Part shown: positions 32,833 to 40,677 of the stretch, piece after piece
How positions within the stretch are numbered: position 1 is the stretch's first letter
How the letters are laid out: every line of letters begins with the position of its first letter
Source of the DNA: Dyella dinghuensis
GTDB lineage: Bacteria; Pseudomonadota; Gammaproteobacteria; Xanthomonadales; Rhodanobacteraceae
DNA: 64,000 nucleotides
Assembly: GCF_003977615.1 (NCBI RefSeq)
Contig: NZ_RYZR01000008.1
Location: 124,001 to 188,000 of the forward strand
Direction: 5' to 3'
Notes under the pieces: generated by a model
Databases searched by the model: none
The model's input: the letters and a program-made list of their open reading frames with translations, nothing else
What the model was told of the DNA's origin: nothing
Position numbers and translations under genes: made by a program

Positions 32833-34185
32833 ATGGACTCCGCTCCGACCACCGTCACCCGCCGCCACAACGCCGCGCTGTCTTTCATCTTCGTGACGGT
32901 GATGCTGGACATGCTGGCCTTCGGCATCATCATTCCGGTGCTTCCGCACCTGGTCGTGCAACTGAGCGGCGGCAGCATCGCGCACGCAGCTGTGTGGACG
33001 AGTTTCTTCGGCACGCTGTATATGCTGATGCAATTCGTGTTCTCGCCGATCCAGGGCACGCTTTCCGATCGCTTCGGCCGGCGCACGGTGATTCTGATTT
33101 CCAGCTTCGGGCTTGGCATCGACTTCATCGTGATGGCGATAACGCCAGTGCTGTGGCTGCTTTTCATCGGCCGTGGCATTTCCGGCATTTGCGCGGCAAG
33201 TTTCTCGACGGCGAATGCGTATATCGCCGACATCGTGCCGAAGGAAAAACGCGCGGCGGCTTTTGGTGCATTGGGCGCGGCGTTCGGCGTCGGTTTCATT
33301 GTCGGCCCTGCGCTGGGCGGTTTCCTTGGTCATTTCAGCCTGCGCTTGCCGTTCTGGGCGGCGGCGGTGCTGTCGCTCGCCAATTTCTGCTACGGCTTCT
33401 TCGTGTTACCCGAATCGCTGCCGCTGGAGAAGCGCACGAAACGATTTGACTGGAGCCATGCCAATCCGTTCGGCGCGCTCGTCTTGCTGCGCCGTTATCC
33501 GCAGGTGTTTGCGCTGGCCGCGGTGTTTTTCCTGATCAATCTGGCGCAGTTCTCGCTCAACTCCACCTACGTGCTGTACACGGACTACCGCTACGGCTGG
33601 GGCCCGCAGGCCGTGGGTTACACGCTGGCGCTGGTGGGTCTGTGCAGCGGTCTCGTGCAGGCGGTACTGGTGAGCAAACTGATGCCACGGCTCGGCGAAA
33701 AACGCCTGATCATGATTGGCCTGACGCTCTGCGTGGTTGGCTATATGTTCTTTGGCCTGTCCTCGGTGGGCTGGGTTTTCCTGCTCGGCATTCCGTTCCT
33801 TTGCCTGGGAGGCCTTTCCGGACCGCCCGCACAGGCGCTGATGACGCAGCAAGTCGATCCGCACGAACAGGGTCGTCTGCAAGGTGCACTAACCAGTCTT
33901 GCCAGTCTCGCCGGCATCTTCGGACCGGCGCTGTTCGCCAACCTTTTCGCGTTGTTTATCAGCGATCACGCGCCAATCCATTTGCCCGGCGTTTCCTTTG
34001 TGCTCGCCGCGTCGTTGCTGGCGATCGCGGCGATCATCGCGTACTACGCAATCCAACACGTGCAAGCGTCCCATTCCCCCTCTTCGACGGAACCTTCCGC
34101 TGCCATGGCGTGCGAACTCTCGCCACTGGCTGGTGAAGTGGCCGGCGAATCTCTTCACACCGATAAAACGGAGTCGTCCCCATGA
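32833..34185 (+). CDS. MFS efflux transporter, TetA/TCR-like
   Basis: A 450-residue, 12-helix major-facilitator transporter resembling tetracycline-class drug antiporters. Helix 1 reads FIFVTVMLDMLAFGIIIPVLP (the acidic residue and LAFGIIIPVLP are TetA marks); motif A is GTLSDRFGRRTV; motif C is GAAFGVGFIVGPALGGFLG; the domain linker holds KRTKRFDWSHANPFGAL. A Ser/Pro-rich tail of about 40 residues follows the last helix. Resistance function is not implied; most chromosomal members export other compounds. The ATG at 32833 is preferred over 32773. The stop overlaps the DUF1993 gene by four bases. Confidence 0.88.
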   Translation: MDSAPTTVTRRHNAALSFIFVTVMLDMLAFGIIIPVLPHLVVQLSGGSIAHAAVWTSFFGTLYMLMQFVFSPIQGTLSDRFGRRTVILISSFGLGIDFIVMAITPVLWLLFIGRGISGICAASFSTANAYIADIVPKEKRAAAFGALGAAFGVGFIVGPALGGFLGHFSLRLPFWAAAVLSLANFCYGFFVLPESLPLEKRTKRFDWSHANPFGALVLLRRYPQVFALAAVFFLINLAQFSLNSTYVLYTDYRYGWGPQAVGYTLALVGLCSGLVQAVLVSKLMPRLGEKRLIMIGLTLCVVGYMFFGLSSVGWVFLLGIPFLCLGGLSGPPAQALMTQQVDPHEQGRLQGALTSLASLAGIFGPALFANLFALFISDHAPIHLPGVSFVLAASLLAIAAIIAYYAIQHVQASHSPSSTEPSAAMACELSPLAGEVAGESLHTDKTESSP

Positions 34186-34688
34186 GCATTTCGATGTACC
34201 AGACCGCTGTACCTGTCTTCCTGCGCGCACTCGGCAACCTCAAGCACGTGCTGCAGCAAGGTCAGGCCCACGCCAAGGACAAGAAGGTCGAAGATTCGGT
34301 GATGCTGCAAAGCCGCCTGATCGCCGACATGTTGCCGCTGGTCAAGCAAGTGCAGATTGCTACCGACATGGCCAAAAACGCTGCCGCGCGTCTGGCAGGC
34401 GTCGACCCGCTGAAGTTCGAAGACAACGAAACCACGTTCGATGAGCTGATTTCGCGCATCGACCGCGCTGTCGATTACATCAAGAGCTTCAAGCCCGAGC
34501 AGATCGACGGCAGCGAAACGCGTGCCATCGTCGTTCCGTCACGCAATGGCGAAACGAAGTTCGAAGGTCAGGCCTATCTGCTGCACTTCGTACTGCCGAA
34601 CGTGTTCTTCCATTGCACCACCGCTTACAACATTCTGCGCGTGGCTGGCACGAACATCGGCAAGAACGATTTCATCGGTAAAGCGTAA
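34182..34688 (+). CDS. DUF1993 domain protein
   Basis: A 168-residue soluble protein of the DUF1993 family, with a DinB-like four-helix character. Segments are SISMYQTAVPVFLRALGNLKHVLQQGQAHAKDKKV, LIADMLPLVKQVQIATDMAKNAAARLAG, DETTFDELISRIDRAVDYIKSF-like (here NETTFDELI) and FVLPNVFFHCTTAYNILRVAGTNIGKNDFIG. Known members carry no assigned reaction. It is translationally coupled to the MFS gene upstream. Function unknown. Confidence 0.9.
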   Translation: MSISMYQTAVPVFLRALGNLKHVLQQGQAHAKDKKVEDSVMLQSRLIADMLPLVKQVQIATDMAKNAAARLAGVDPLKFEDNETTFDELISRIDRAVDYIKSFKPEQIDGSETRAIVVPSRNGETKFEGQAYLLHFVLPNVFFHCTTAYNILRVAGTNIGKNDFIGKA

Positions 34689-34703
34689 GGCTTTTCTTTT
34701 CGC

Positions 34704-34730
34704 GTGCAGGGCGAATCATTCGCCCTGCAC
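34704..34730. terminator. perfect 12-base inverted repeat after the DUF1993 gene
   Basis: GTGCAGGGCGAA (34704-34715) and TTCGCCCTGCAC (34719-34730) are exactly complementary around TCA. It lies 16 bases after the stop. It has a short C/T tail but no true T-run, so it is either a weak terminator or an mRNA-stabilising hairpin. Confidence 0.5.
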
Positions 34731-34813
34731 AGCGTCTCTTGATGCTGTCGCCCGCAATGGGCACATCGAGCAACTCGCCCTGCATCAAACACAACCCCTC
34801 TAGTACTTGTACG

Positions 34814-34843
34814 TACTGCATCGTGCAGTAACGGGCTTTTTTT
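34814..34843 (+). terminator. possible rho-independent terminator
   Basis: TACTGCA (34814-34820) pairs with TGCAGTA (34824-34830); six bases later comes a run of seven Ts. The gap between stem and T-run is longer than usual, so support is moderate. Confidence 0.45.
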
Positions 34844-35085
34844 CGTCTTTCAGATTTCCTGGCACTCGCCCTTCATCAAATTAGGCGCCGTCCGATTGTT
34901 GCAAAAACCTCGGTCGCTTATTTGATCGTTACGGTTCGCAACGAATTTTCCCTTCTGGGGTCGGGCCGTAAATCCGCGGCAGTCACCTTAGTAGCCATGC
35001 GTCATGGCTAGGGATGACTTTCGCTTTTGTCATCCGCCATTCGCTGTACCGCTAAGCAACGAACGGCGACTCCAGGGAGAACACC

Positions 35086-38000
35086 TTGAAAGCAGGAAGT
35101 ACTTTTAATTACTCGTTATTGGCCTTGGCCTGTGCAGCCGCGCTGGCGAGCACGAGCGTGTTTGCGCAGTCCACAACCGGCAGCATTGGTGGTCAGGCGC
35201 AGCCAGGCGTAACGATCACGGCCACCAGCTCAACTGGCTTGGTTCGCAAAACCATCACAGACAATTCGGGGCGCTATAGCTTCACTAACCTCCCGCTTGG
35301 CACGTATAGCGTCTCGCTTCAGCGAGACGGGGTTGTTGTTGATAAGCGCGACAACGTGAGTATTGTCGTGAACGCGAACACAGATGTGTCGTTCGCTTCG
35401 GCTTCGAATGCGAAGTCGCTTGGCACGGTTACTGTCTCTGCCGCAGGACTACCCCCTATCGACGTGACAGCCGTGGATTCGCGCACAGTTCTCACATCCA
35501 AAGAACTTGCGCAGCTTCCGATTACTCGTAGCGCAGAAGCGATTGCGTTGCTTGCACCGGGTACTGTTGGTGGCAGCAGTTACTTCAGCGGCCCGACCGG
35601 CAATCCACTAGTTTCGTTCGGGGGCGCATCAGTTACTGAAAATGCCTATTACATTAATGGCTTCAACACGACAGACCCGCTTTCCGGCCTAGGTGGTATC
35701 AGCTTGCCTTATGGCTCGATTGATCAGCAAGAAGTGTTCACCGGCGGCTATAGCGCCAAATACGGACGTTCGGACGGCGGCGTTATCAACCAGGTTGGCA
35801 TGCGCGGCACCAATCAGTGGCATTTTGGCGTGCAGGTATTGAGGGAACCTGGTTTTCTTGCATCTGATCCCAAGAACGTCTACTACCCCAACACGACACT
35901 TCCCGCAGGTTACGGTTATCAAAATCCCGCGCTTGCCGGCACGCTTTACCGTTCGCGCAAGGACAATACGGCTACGCACACGGCGTACAGCTTTTATGTC
36001 GGCGGTCCGCTGATCAAAGACAAGCTTTTCCTTTTCGCATCGGCAGAAGCTGAGAAGAGAGACGGCTTGTCGACATCGTCGTCATCGTCCTCCCAACCAT
36101 ACGACGAGCACTACAGTTACAGCCTGCCAAAGCATTACGTCAAGCTGGACTGGAATATCAACGACAGCAATATCCTCGAGTTCACCAACATATCGAGCAA
36201 AGAATCCTTTAGCGGCAGCCTGGATGAGTACGACTACGACACTCGTTCGCAAGGTCCACTGTTCGGTTATGACACATCGACCAAGACGGGCTCTGATATC
36301 TACATCGGCAAGTACACCAGTTATATCACCGATGACTTGACCTTCTCGGCCACTTACGGCAAGACCAAGGTTATGGATTACAGCCAAGTTCCTGGCGCTG
36401 ATCCCACGCTGCCTTATCTCGGTGGTGTGTTGAGTGAGGATCCGAGCATTACTGGTGGAATCCCCATCACCAATGGCATTACCACGCCCTACGTAAAGTC
36501 GCCTGATGCCAGAAGCAGCAGCCATGGCCTGCGCCTGGATCTCGAATACAAACTGGGCGATCACACGCTTTCCGCTGGCATTGACAACATAACCACTTCA
36601 TCGACTGATGAAGGTCAACAGGTATTTGGACCTGCCTATGCATGGCTCTATGGCAAGGCCAGCAAGCCAAATACCCCGCTGAATCCCGACTTCGGCGTTG
36701 GTGCGCCAGGTGGTAATGGTTACTACGTGCGCAAATACATCTACACCACGACGACCAGCATGTCGGTGGATCAAACCGCGCAATACCTGGAAGATCGCTG
36801 GCAGGTGAATGATCGCTGGTTGGTGAGCATTGGTCTTCGCAACGACCAATTCTCCAACTACAACAATCTCCATCAGGCATTCGTGCACAACACGAATCAA
36901 TGGGCGCCACGCCTCGGATTCAGCTGGGACGTATTGGGCGACTCCACGTTCAAGGTATTCGGTAACTTGGGCCGCTACTACCTTGCGCTGCCCAATAGCG
37001 TGGCCGAACGGGCAGCGGGCCCTTCCACTTATACCAACGAGTATTTCACCTACACCGGTATTGATCCGACCACCGGCGCGCCGACTGGGCTAACTCCTAT
37101 CGGACCCGGCCCGATCTCTTCCAATGGCGAATACGGGCAAACGCCGGAACCCAAGACGGTTACCGCGACTGATCTTCGTTCGCAATATCAGGACGAAGCT
37201 ATCCTGGGTTTCACCAAGATGCTTGGCAGCAAATGGATGTACGGCGCCAAAGTTACCGTGCGCAGGCTGGAAACAGCTATCGATGACGTTTGCGACGATG
37301 ATGCTGTGGCCAGAAAGATCGTTGCGTCGGGTATCGATCCGAATAGCGTCGTATTTCCGAACAGCTGCTTGATCTTCAATCCCGGCAAGACCAACACATT
37401 CTTGCTGGCCAATGCCGATGGCAATGGCTATTCCAAAGTCACGATGACGAATCAGGATTGGGGTTTCACCGATGGAGCAAAGCGTAAGTACTACGCACTT
37501 GATCTATTCCTGGAACATCCATTCGATGGCAAGTGGCAGGGTCGCATCGACTACACATTCTCGCGTAGTTATGGCAATACCGAAGGTCAGGTGCTTTCCA
37601 CCATCGGTCAGGACGACGTGTCCAAGACGCAGGACTGGGATTTCTGGCAGCTCATGGAAAACAGCAATGGGGTTCTGTCGAACGATCGCACACACGTGCT
37701 AAAGGCCAGAGGTGCGTACCAAATCTCGCCGGAATGGATGATTTCCGGTTCGCTGCAAATCGCGTCTGGCGCACCCAAAGTTTGCCTGGGCTATTACGGC
37801 ACTGACGAATCCGATCCGGTGTTGTATGGCTCCGCTTACCACTATTGCGCTGGCAATCCGACGCCGATCGGTAGCCTGGGACGGTTGCCATGGACGAAGC
37901 AGCTCAATCTGGGTGTGACATATCGACCACCGTTTGCGGATAAGAAACTCGCATTCAGCCTGGACGTTTTCAATGTGTTGAACGAACGCAAACCTACAGT

Positions 38001-38112
38001 GCTCGATGCAACCTACGAAACCGATCCGTATACGGTTTCCAACACCTATGGCATGCCGCTGTATCAAGAAGCTCCACGCTACGTTCGCCTCTCGGCCACG
38101 TACGACTTCTGA
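35086..38112 (+). CDS. Oar-like TonB-dependent receptor with carboxypeptidase-regulatory domain
   Basis: A 1008-residue outer-membrane receptor precursor. It starts at TTG, supported by AGGGAGA eight bases before and by the signal peptide that follows directly (NYSLLALACAAALASTSVFAQ). Residues about 30-110 form a carboxypeptidase-regulatory-like Ig domain (GVTITATSSTGLVRKTITDNSGRYSFTNLPLGTYSV). A plug domain follows (VDSRTVLTSKELAQLPITRSAEAIALLAPGT, YINGFNTTDPLSGLGGISLPYGSIDQQEVFTGGYSAKYGRSDGGVIN), then a large barrel ending YVRLSATYDF with the terminal Phe. This is the Oar/adhesion-receptor class, common in Xanthomonadales; its ligand is unknown. The gene reads somewhat richer in A and T than its neighbours. 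Confidence 0.9.
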   Translation: MKAGSTFNYSLLALACAAALASTSVFAQSTTGSIGGQAQPGVTITATSSTGLVRKTITDNSGRYSFTNLPLGTYSVSLQRDGVVVDKRDNVSIVVNANTDVSFASASNAKSLGTVTVSAAGLPPIDVTAVDSRTVLTSKELAQLPITRSAEAIALLAPGTVGGSSYFSGPTGNPLVSFGGASVTENAYYINGFNTTDPLSGLGGISLPYGSIDQQEVFTGGYSAKYGRSDGGVINQVGMRGTNQWHFGVQVLREPGFLASDPKNVYYPNTTLPAGYGYQNPALAGTLYRSRKDNTATHTAYSFYVGGPLIKDKLFLFASAEAEKRDGLSTSSSSSSQPYDEHYSYSLPKHYVKLDWNINDSNILEFTNISSKESFSGSLDEYDYDTRSQGPLFGYDTSTKTGSDIYIGKYTSYITDDLTFSATYGKTKVMDYSQVPGADPTLPYLGGVLSEDPSITGGIPITNGITTPYVKSPDARSSSHGLRLDLEYKLGDHTLSAGIDNITTSSTDEGQQVFGPAYAWLYGKASKPNTPLNPDFGVGAPGGNGYYVRKYIYTTTTSMSVDQTAQYLEDRWQVNDRWLVSIGLRNDQFSNYNNLHQAFVHNTNQWAPRLGFSWDVLGDSTFKVFGNLGRYYLALPNSVAERAAGPSTYTNEYFTYTGIDPTTGAPTGLTPIGPGPISSNGEYGQTPEPKTVTATDLRSQYQDEAILGFTKMLGSKWMYGAKVTVRRLETAIDDVCDDDAVARKIVASGIDPNSVVFPNSCLIFNPGKTNTFLLANADGNGYSKVTMTNQDWGFTDGAKRKYYALDLFLEHPFDGKWQGRIDYTFSRSYGNTEGQVLSTIGQDDVSKTQDWDFWQLMENSNGVLSNDRTHVLKARGAYQISPEWMISGSLQIASGAPKVCLGYYGTDESDPVLYGSAYHYCAGNPTPIGSLGRLPWTKQLNLGVTYRPPFADKKLAFSLDVFNVLNERKPTVLDATYETDPYTVSNTYGMPLYQEAPRYVRLSATYDF

Positions 38113-38187
38113 TTCATGGATTGAAGTGACAGCCATCTTTTAACGCTGAAAGACGCAAAAGAAAGATGGTGGCCTTACCCGGGCTAA

Positions 38188-38213
38188 GGGGCCGGCATTG
38201 CCGGCCCCTTTTT
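38188..38213 (+). terminator. rho-independent terminator of the receptor gene
   Basis: GGGGCCGGC (38188-38196) pairs perfectly with GCCGGCCCC (38200-38208) around ATT and is followed directly by five Ts. It is one of the clearest terminators in the window. A second, weaker pair, CCATCTTT and AAAGATGG, brackets the region just before it. Confidence 0.9.
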
Positions 38214-38300
38214 CGTTGGTTCGCGTTTATCAGAGGTGGGGTTGCCATAGGGCGGACCGAACCGCATATACCGGTCATAACCAGCTACCTGAGACCAAAC

Positions 38301-38954
38301 ATGGCTGACACCAAACATCTAAAAATCGACTTCGTCTCCGACGTCGTCTGCCCATGGTGCGCCATTGGGCTCAAGTCGCTCGAACAGGCGCTTCAGAAGC
38401 TCGACGGCAGTGTGTCGGCCGATCTTCACTTCCAGCCCTTCGAGCTGAATCCGCAGATGGCGCCGGAAGGCGAGGACGTGGCTGAGCATCTGGCGCACAA
38501 GTACGGCAGTACGCCGGAGCAGATGGCCCAGAACCGTGAAGGCATACGCCAGCGTGGTGCTTCGCTGGGTTTCACCTTCGATATGGACAAGCGCAGCCGC
38601 ATCTACAACACCTTCGACGCGCATCGCCTGCTGCATTGGGCCGAGCTGGAAGGCAAGCAGCATGCGCTGAAGCTTGCACTGCTGGGAGCGTATTTCACGA
38701 AAGGTGAAGACGTGAGTTCGTACGACGTGCTGGCCCGGGTGGCCGGCGAAGTGGGTCTGGATGCCACCAAGGCCCGCGAGGTGCTCGACAGCGGGCGCTA
38801 TGCGGACGAGGTTCGCACGCAGGAGCGTTTCTTCCAGGAACAGGGCATTCGCGCCGTGCCGTCGGTGATTGTGAACGGGCGCTACCTGATCCAGGGTGGC
38901 CAGCCGCCGGAAGTCTTCGAGCAGACCCTGCGGCAAATCGCTGCCGAAAGCTGA
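38301..38954 (+). CDS. DsbA-family oxidoreductase, FrnE type
   Basis: A 217-residue thioredoxin-fold protein with an inserted helical domain. The redox motif CPWC is at residues 17-20 (FVSDVVCPWCAIGLKSLEQAL). Further marks are FQPFELNPQMAPEGED, RIYNTFDAHRLLHWAELEGKQHALKLALLGAYFTKGEDVS and, with the cis-Pro loop, GIRAVPSVIVNGRYLIQGGQPPEVFEQTLR. There is no signal peptide, so it acts in the cytoplasm, as FrnE of Deinococcus does in disulfide and oxidative-stress chemistry. The start is the ATG at 38301; a longer upstream frame overlaps the terminator and is rejected. Confidence 0.9.
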   Translation: MADTKHLKIDFVSDVVCPWCAIGLKSLEQALQKLDGSVSADLHFQPFELNPQMAPEGEDVAEHLAHKYGSTPEQMAQNREGIRQRGASLGFTFDMDKRSRIYNTFDAHRLLHWAELEGKQHALKLALLGAYFTKGEDVSSYDVLARVAGEVGLDATKAREVLDSGRYADEVRTQERFFQEQGIRAVPSVIVNGRYLIQGGQPPEVFEQTLRQIAAES

Positions 38955-39021
38955 GGCAGCCATCTGCGGCAGGCGGTGGACGACGTGAGACAATGCGTCG
39001 TCCCGTTCCGCCCTGCCCTGC

Positions 39022-40677
39022 ATGCTGCGACTCACCGATATCAAGCTACCGCTGGACCACGCCGAGGAGGCGCTGGCGGCGGCCATCCGCGACCGGCTTC
39101 ACGTCGGCCAGCAGGCTATCCGTAGCTACACGGTGTTTCGCCGTGGCCACGATGCGCGCAAACGTGGCGCGATCCAGCTGATCTATACGCTGGATGTCGA
39201 TGTCGCGGATGAAGCGAAGTTGCTGCAACGTTTTGCGGACGACCCGCATGTGCGTCCCACGCCCGACACGAACTACAAATTCGTGACGCAGGCGCCGACG
39301 ACGCTCGCACGTCGCCCTGTCGTGATCGGCCTGGGCCCCTGCGGTTTATTCGCCGGACTGATTCTGGCGCAGATGGGCTTTCGCCCGATCATCCTCGAAC
39401 GCGGCAAAGCGGTGCGCGAACGCACCAAAGACACCTGGGACCTGTGGCGCAAGCGCAACCTGCATCCGGAGTCGAACGTGCAGTTCGGCGAAGGCGGTGC
39501 GGGTACGTTTTCCGACGGCAAGCTCTACAGCCAGATTTCCGATCCGCATCACTACGGACGGAAAGTGCTGGTCGAATTTGTGAAAGCCGGCGCGCCGGAA
39601 GAAATCATCTACGTCAGTAAACCGCATATCGGCACCTTCCGCTTGGTGACGATGGTGGAAAATATGCGCAACACCATCGAATCGCTGGGCGGCGAAATTC
39701 GATTTCAACATCGCGTCGACGACATCGAAGTCGAAACCGATTCCGATGGCGTGCGTCACGTACGCGGTGTGGCGCTGAGCAACGGCGAGCAAATTCGCAC
39801 CGATCACGTTGTGTTGGCACTGGGCCATAGCGCACGCGATACGTTCGAGATGCTGCACAAGCGCGGCGTGTATCTGGAAGCCAAACCGTTCTCGATCGGC
39901 TTTCGCGTCGAGCACCCGCAATCGATGGTCGACAACGCACGCTTCGGTCCGCAAGCGGGACATCCGCTGCTCGGCGCGGCGGACTACAAACTTGTGCATC
40001 ACTGCCACAACGGCCGCTCCGTCTACAGTTTCTGCATGTGCCCCGGTGGTACCGTCGTGGCCGCAGCAAGCGAGCCGGGCCGGGTTGTCACGAATGGCAT
40101 GAGCCAGTATTCACGCAACGAACGTAATGCAAACGCGGCGATTGTGGTCGGCGTCGAACCGAGCGACTTTATTCCGTATGACGACAGCGGCAGCCCGCTT
40201 GCAGGCATCGCGTTGCAACGTCATTGGGAAAGCCGCGCTTTTGAACTGGGTGGCGGCACCTATGAAGCGCCTGGACAGTTGGTGGGCGACTTCATCGCCG
40301 GTCGTACTTCGTCGGCGTTCGGCGAAGTACAGCCTTCCTACAAGCCAGGTGTGCATCTGACCGATCTCGCTCACGCCATTCCCGATTACGCCGTGGAAGC
40401 CATTCGCGAGGCCATGCCTGCCTTTGATCGAAAGCTGAAGGGCTTCGCGCGGCATGATGCGATTTTTACTGGCGTGGAGACACGCACGTCGTCACCCGTT
40501 CGCATACGCCGCAACGACGACGATTATCAAAGCCTCAACACGCGCGGGCTGTTTCCCGCAGGCGAAGGCGCTGGTTATGCGGGCGGCATTCTTTCAGCTG
40601 GCGTCGATGGCATTCGCGTTGCCGAAGCCGTAGCGCTGAGCATCGCTGCCATGCATCAGGCAGCACATGCTCACTGA
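39022..40677 (+). CDS. FAD-dependent dehydrogenase (COG2509-type)
   Basis: A 551-residue flavoprotein. Residues 1-95 form a small N-terminal domain (MLRLTDIKLPLDHAEEALAAAIRDRL, then SYTVFRRGHDARKRGAIQLIYTLDV). The FAD-binding start is PVVIGLGPCGLFAGLILAQMGFRPIILERG. Conserved family segments are ESNVQFGEGGAGTFSDGKLYSQISDP, HIGTFRLVTMVENMR, SFCMCPGGTVVAAASEPGRVVTNGMSQYSRNERNAN and GLFPAGEGAGYAGGILSAGVDGIRVAEAV. The family is widespread but no reaction is established. The last 11 bases overlap dinG, suggesting co-translation with a repair helicase. Confidence 0.9.
   Translation: MLRLTDIKLPLDHAEEALAAAIRDRLHVGQQAIRSYTVFRRGHDARKRGAIQLIYTLDVDVADEAKLLQRFADDPHVRPTPDTNYKFVTQAPTTLARRPVVIGLGPCGLFAGLILAQMGFRPIILERGKAVRERTKDTWDLWRKRNLHPESNVQFGEGGAGTFSDGKLYSQISDPHHYGRKVLVEFVKAGAPEEIIYVSKPHIGTFRLVTMVENMRNTIESLGGEIRFQHRVDDIEVETDSDGVRHVRGVALSNGEQIRTDHVVLALGHSARDTFEMLHKRGVYLEAKPFSIGFRVEHPQSMVDNARFGPQAGHPLLGAADYKLVHHCHNGRSVYSFCMCPGGTVVAAASEPGRVVTNGMSQYSRNERNANAAIVVGVEPSDFIPYDDSGSPLAGIALQRHWESRAFELGGGTYEAPGQLVGDFIAGRTSSAFGEVQPSYKPGVHLTDLAHAIPDYAVEAIREAMPAFDRKLKGFARHDAIFTGVETRTSSPVRIRRNDDDYQSLNTRGLFPAGEGAGYAGGILSAGVDGIRVAEAVALSIAAMHQAAHAH

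Larger units (their letters stand above)
34689..35085. other. 397-base intergenic region upstream of the Oar-like receptor
   Basis: No gene is seen. It holds a 12-base perfect inverted repeat at 34704-34730, a smaller hairpin with a T-run at 34814-34843, and then about 240 bases of leader with AT-rich patches (for example ATTGTTGCAAAAACC near 34900 and CTTATTTGATCG near 34918). The last 60 bases include CCATGCGTCATGG (34995-35007), a short palindrome, and the AGGGAGA ribosome-binding site of the receptor gene. Confidence 0.5.
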
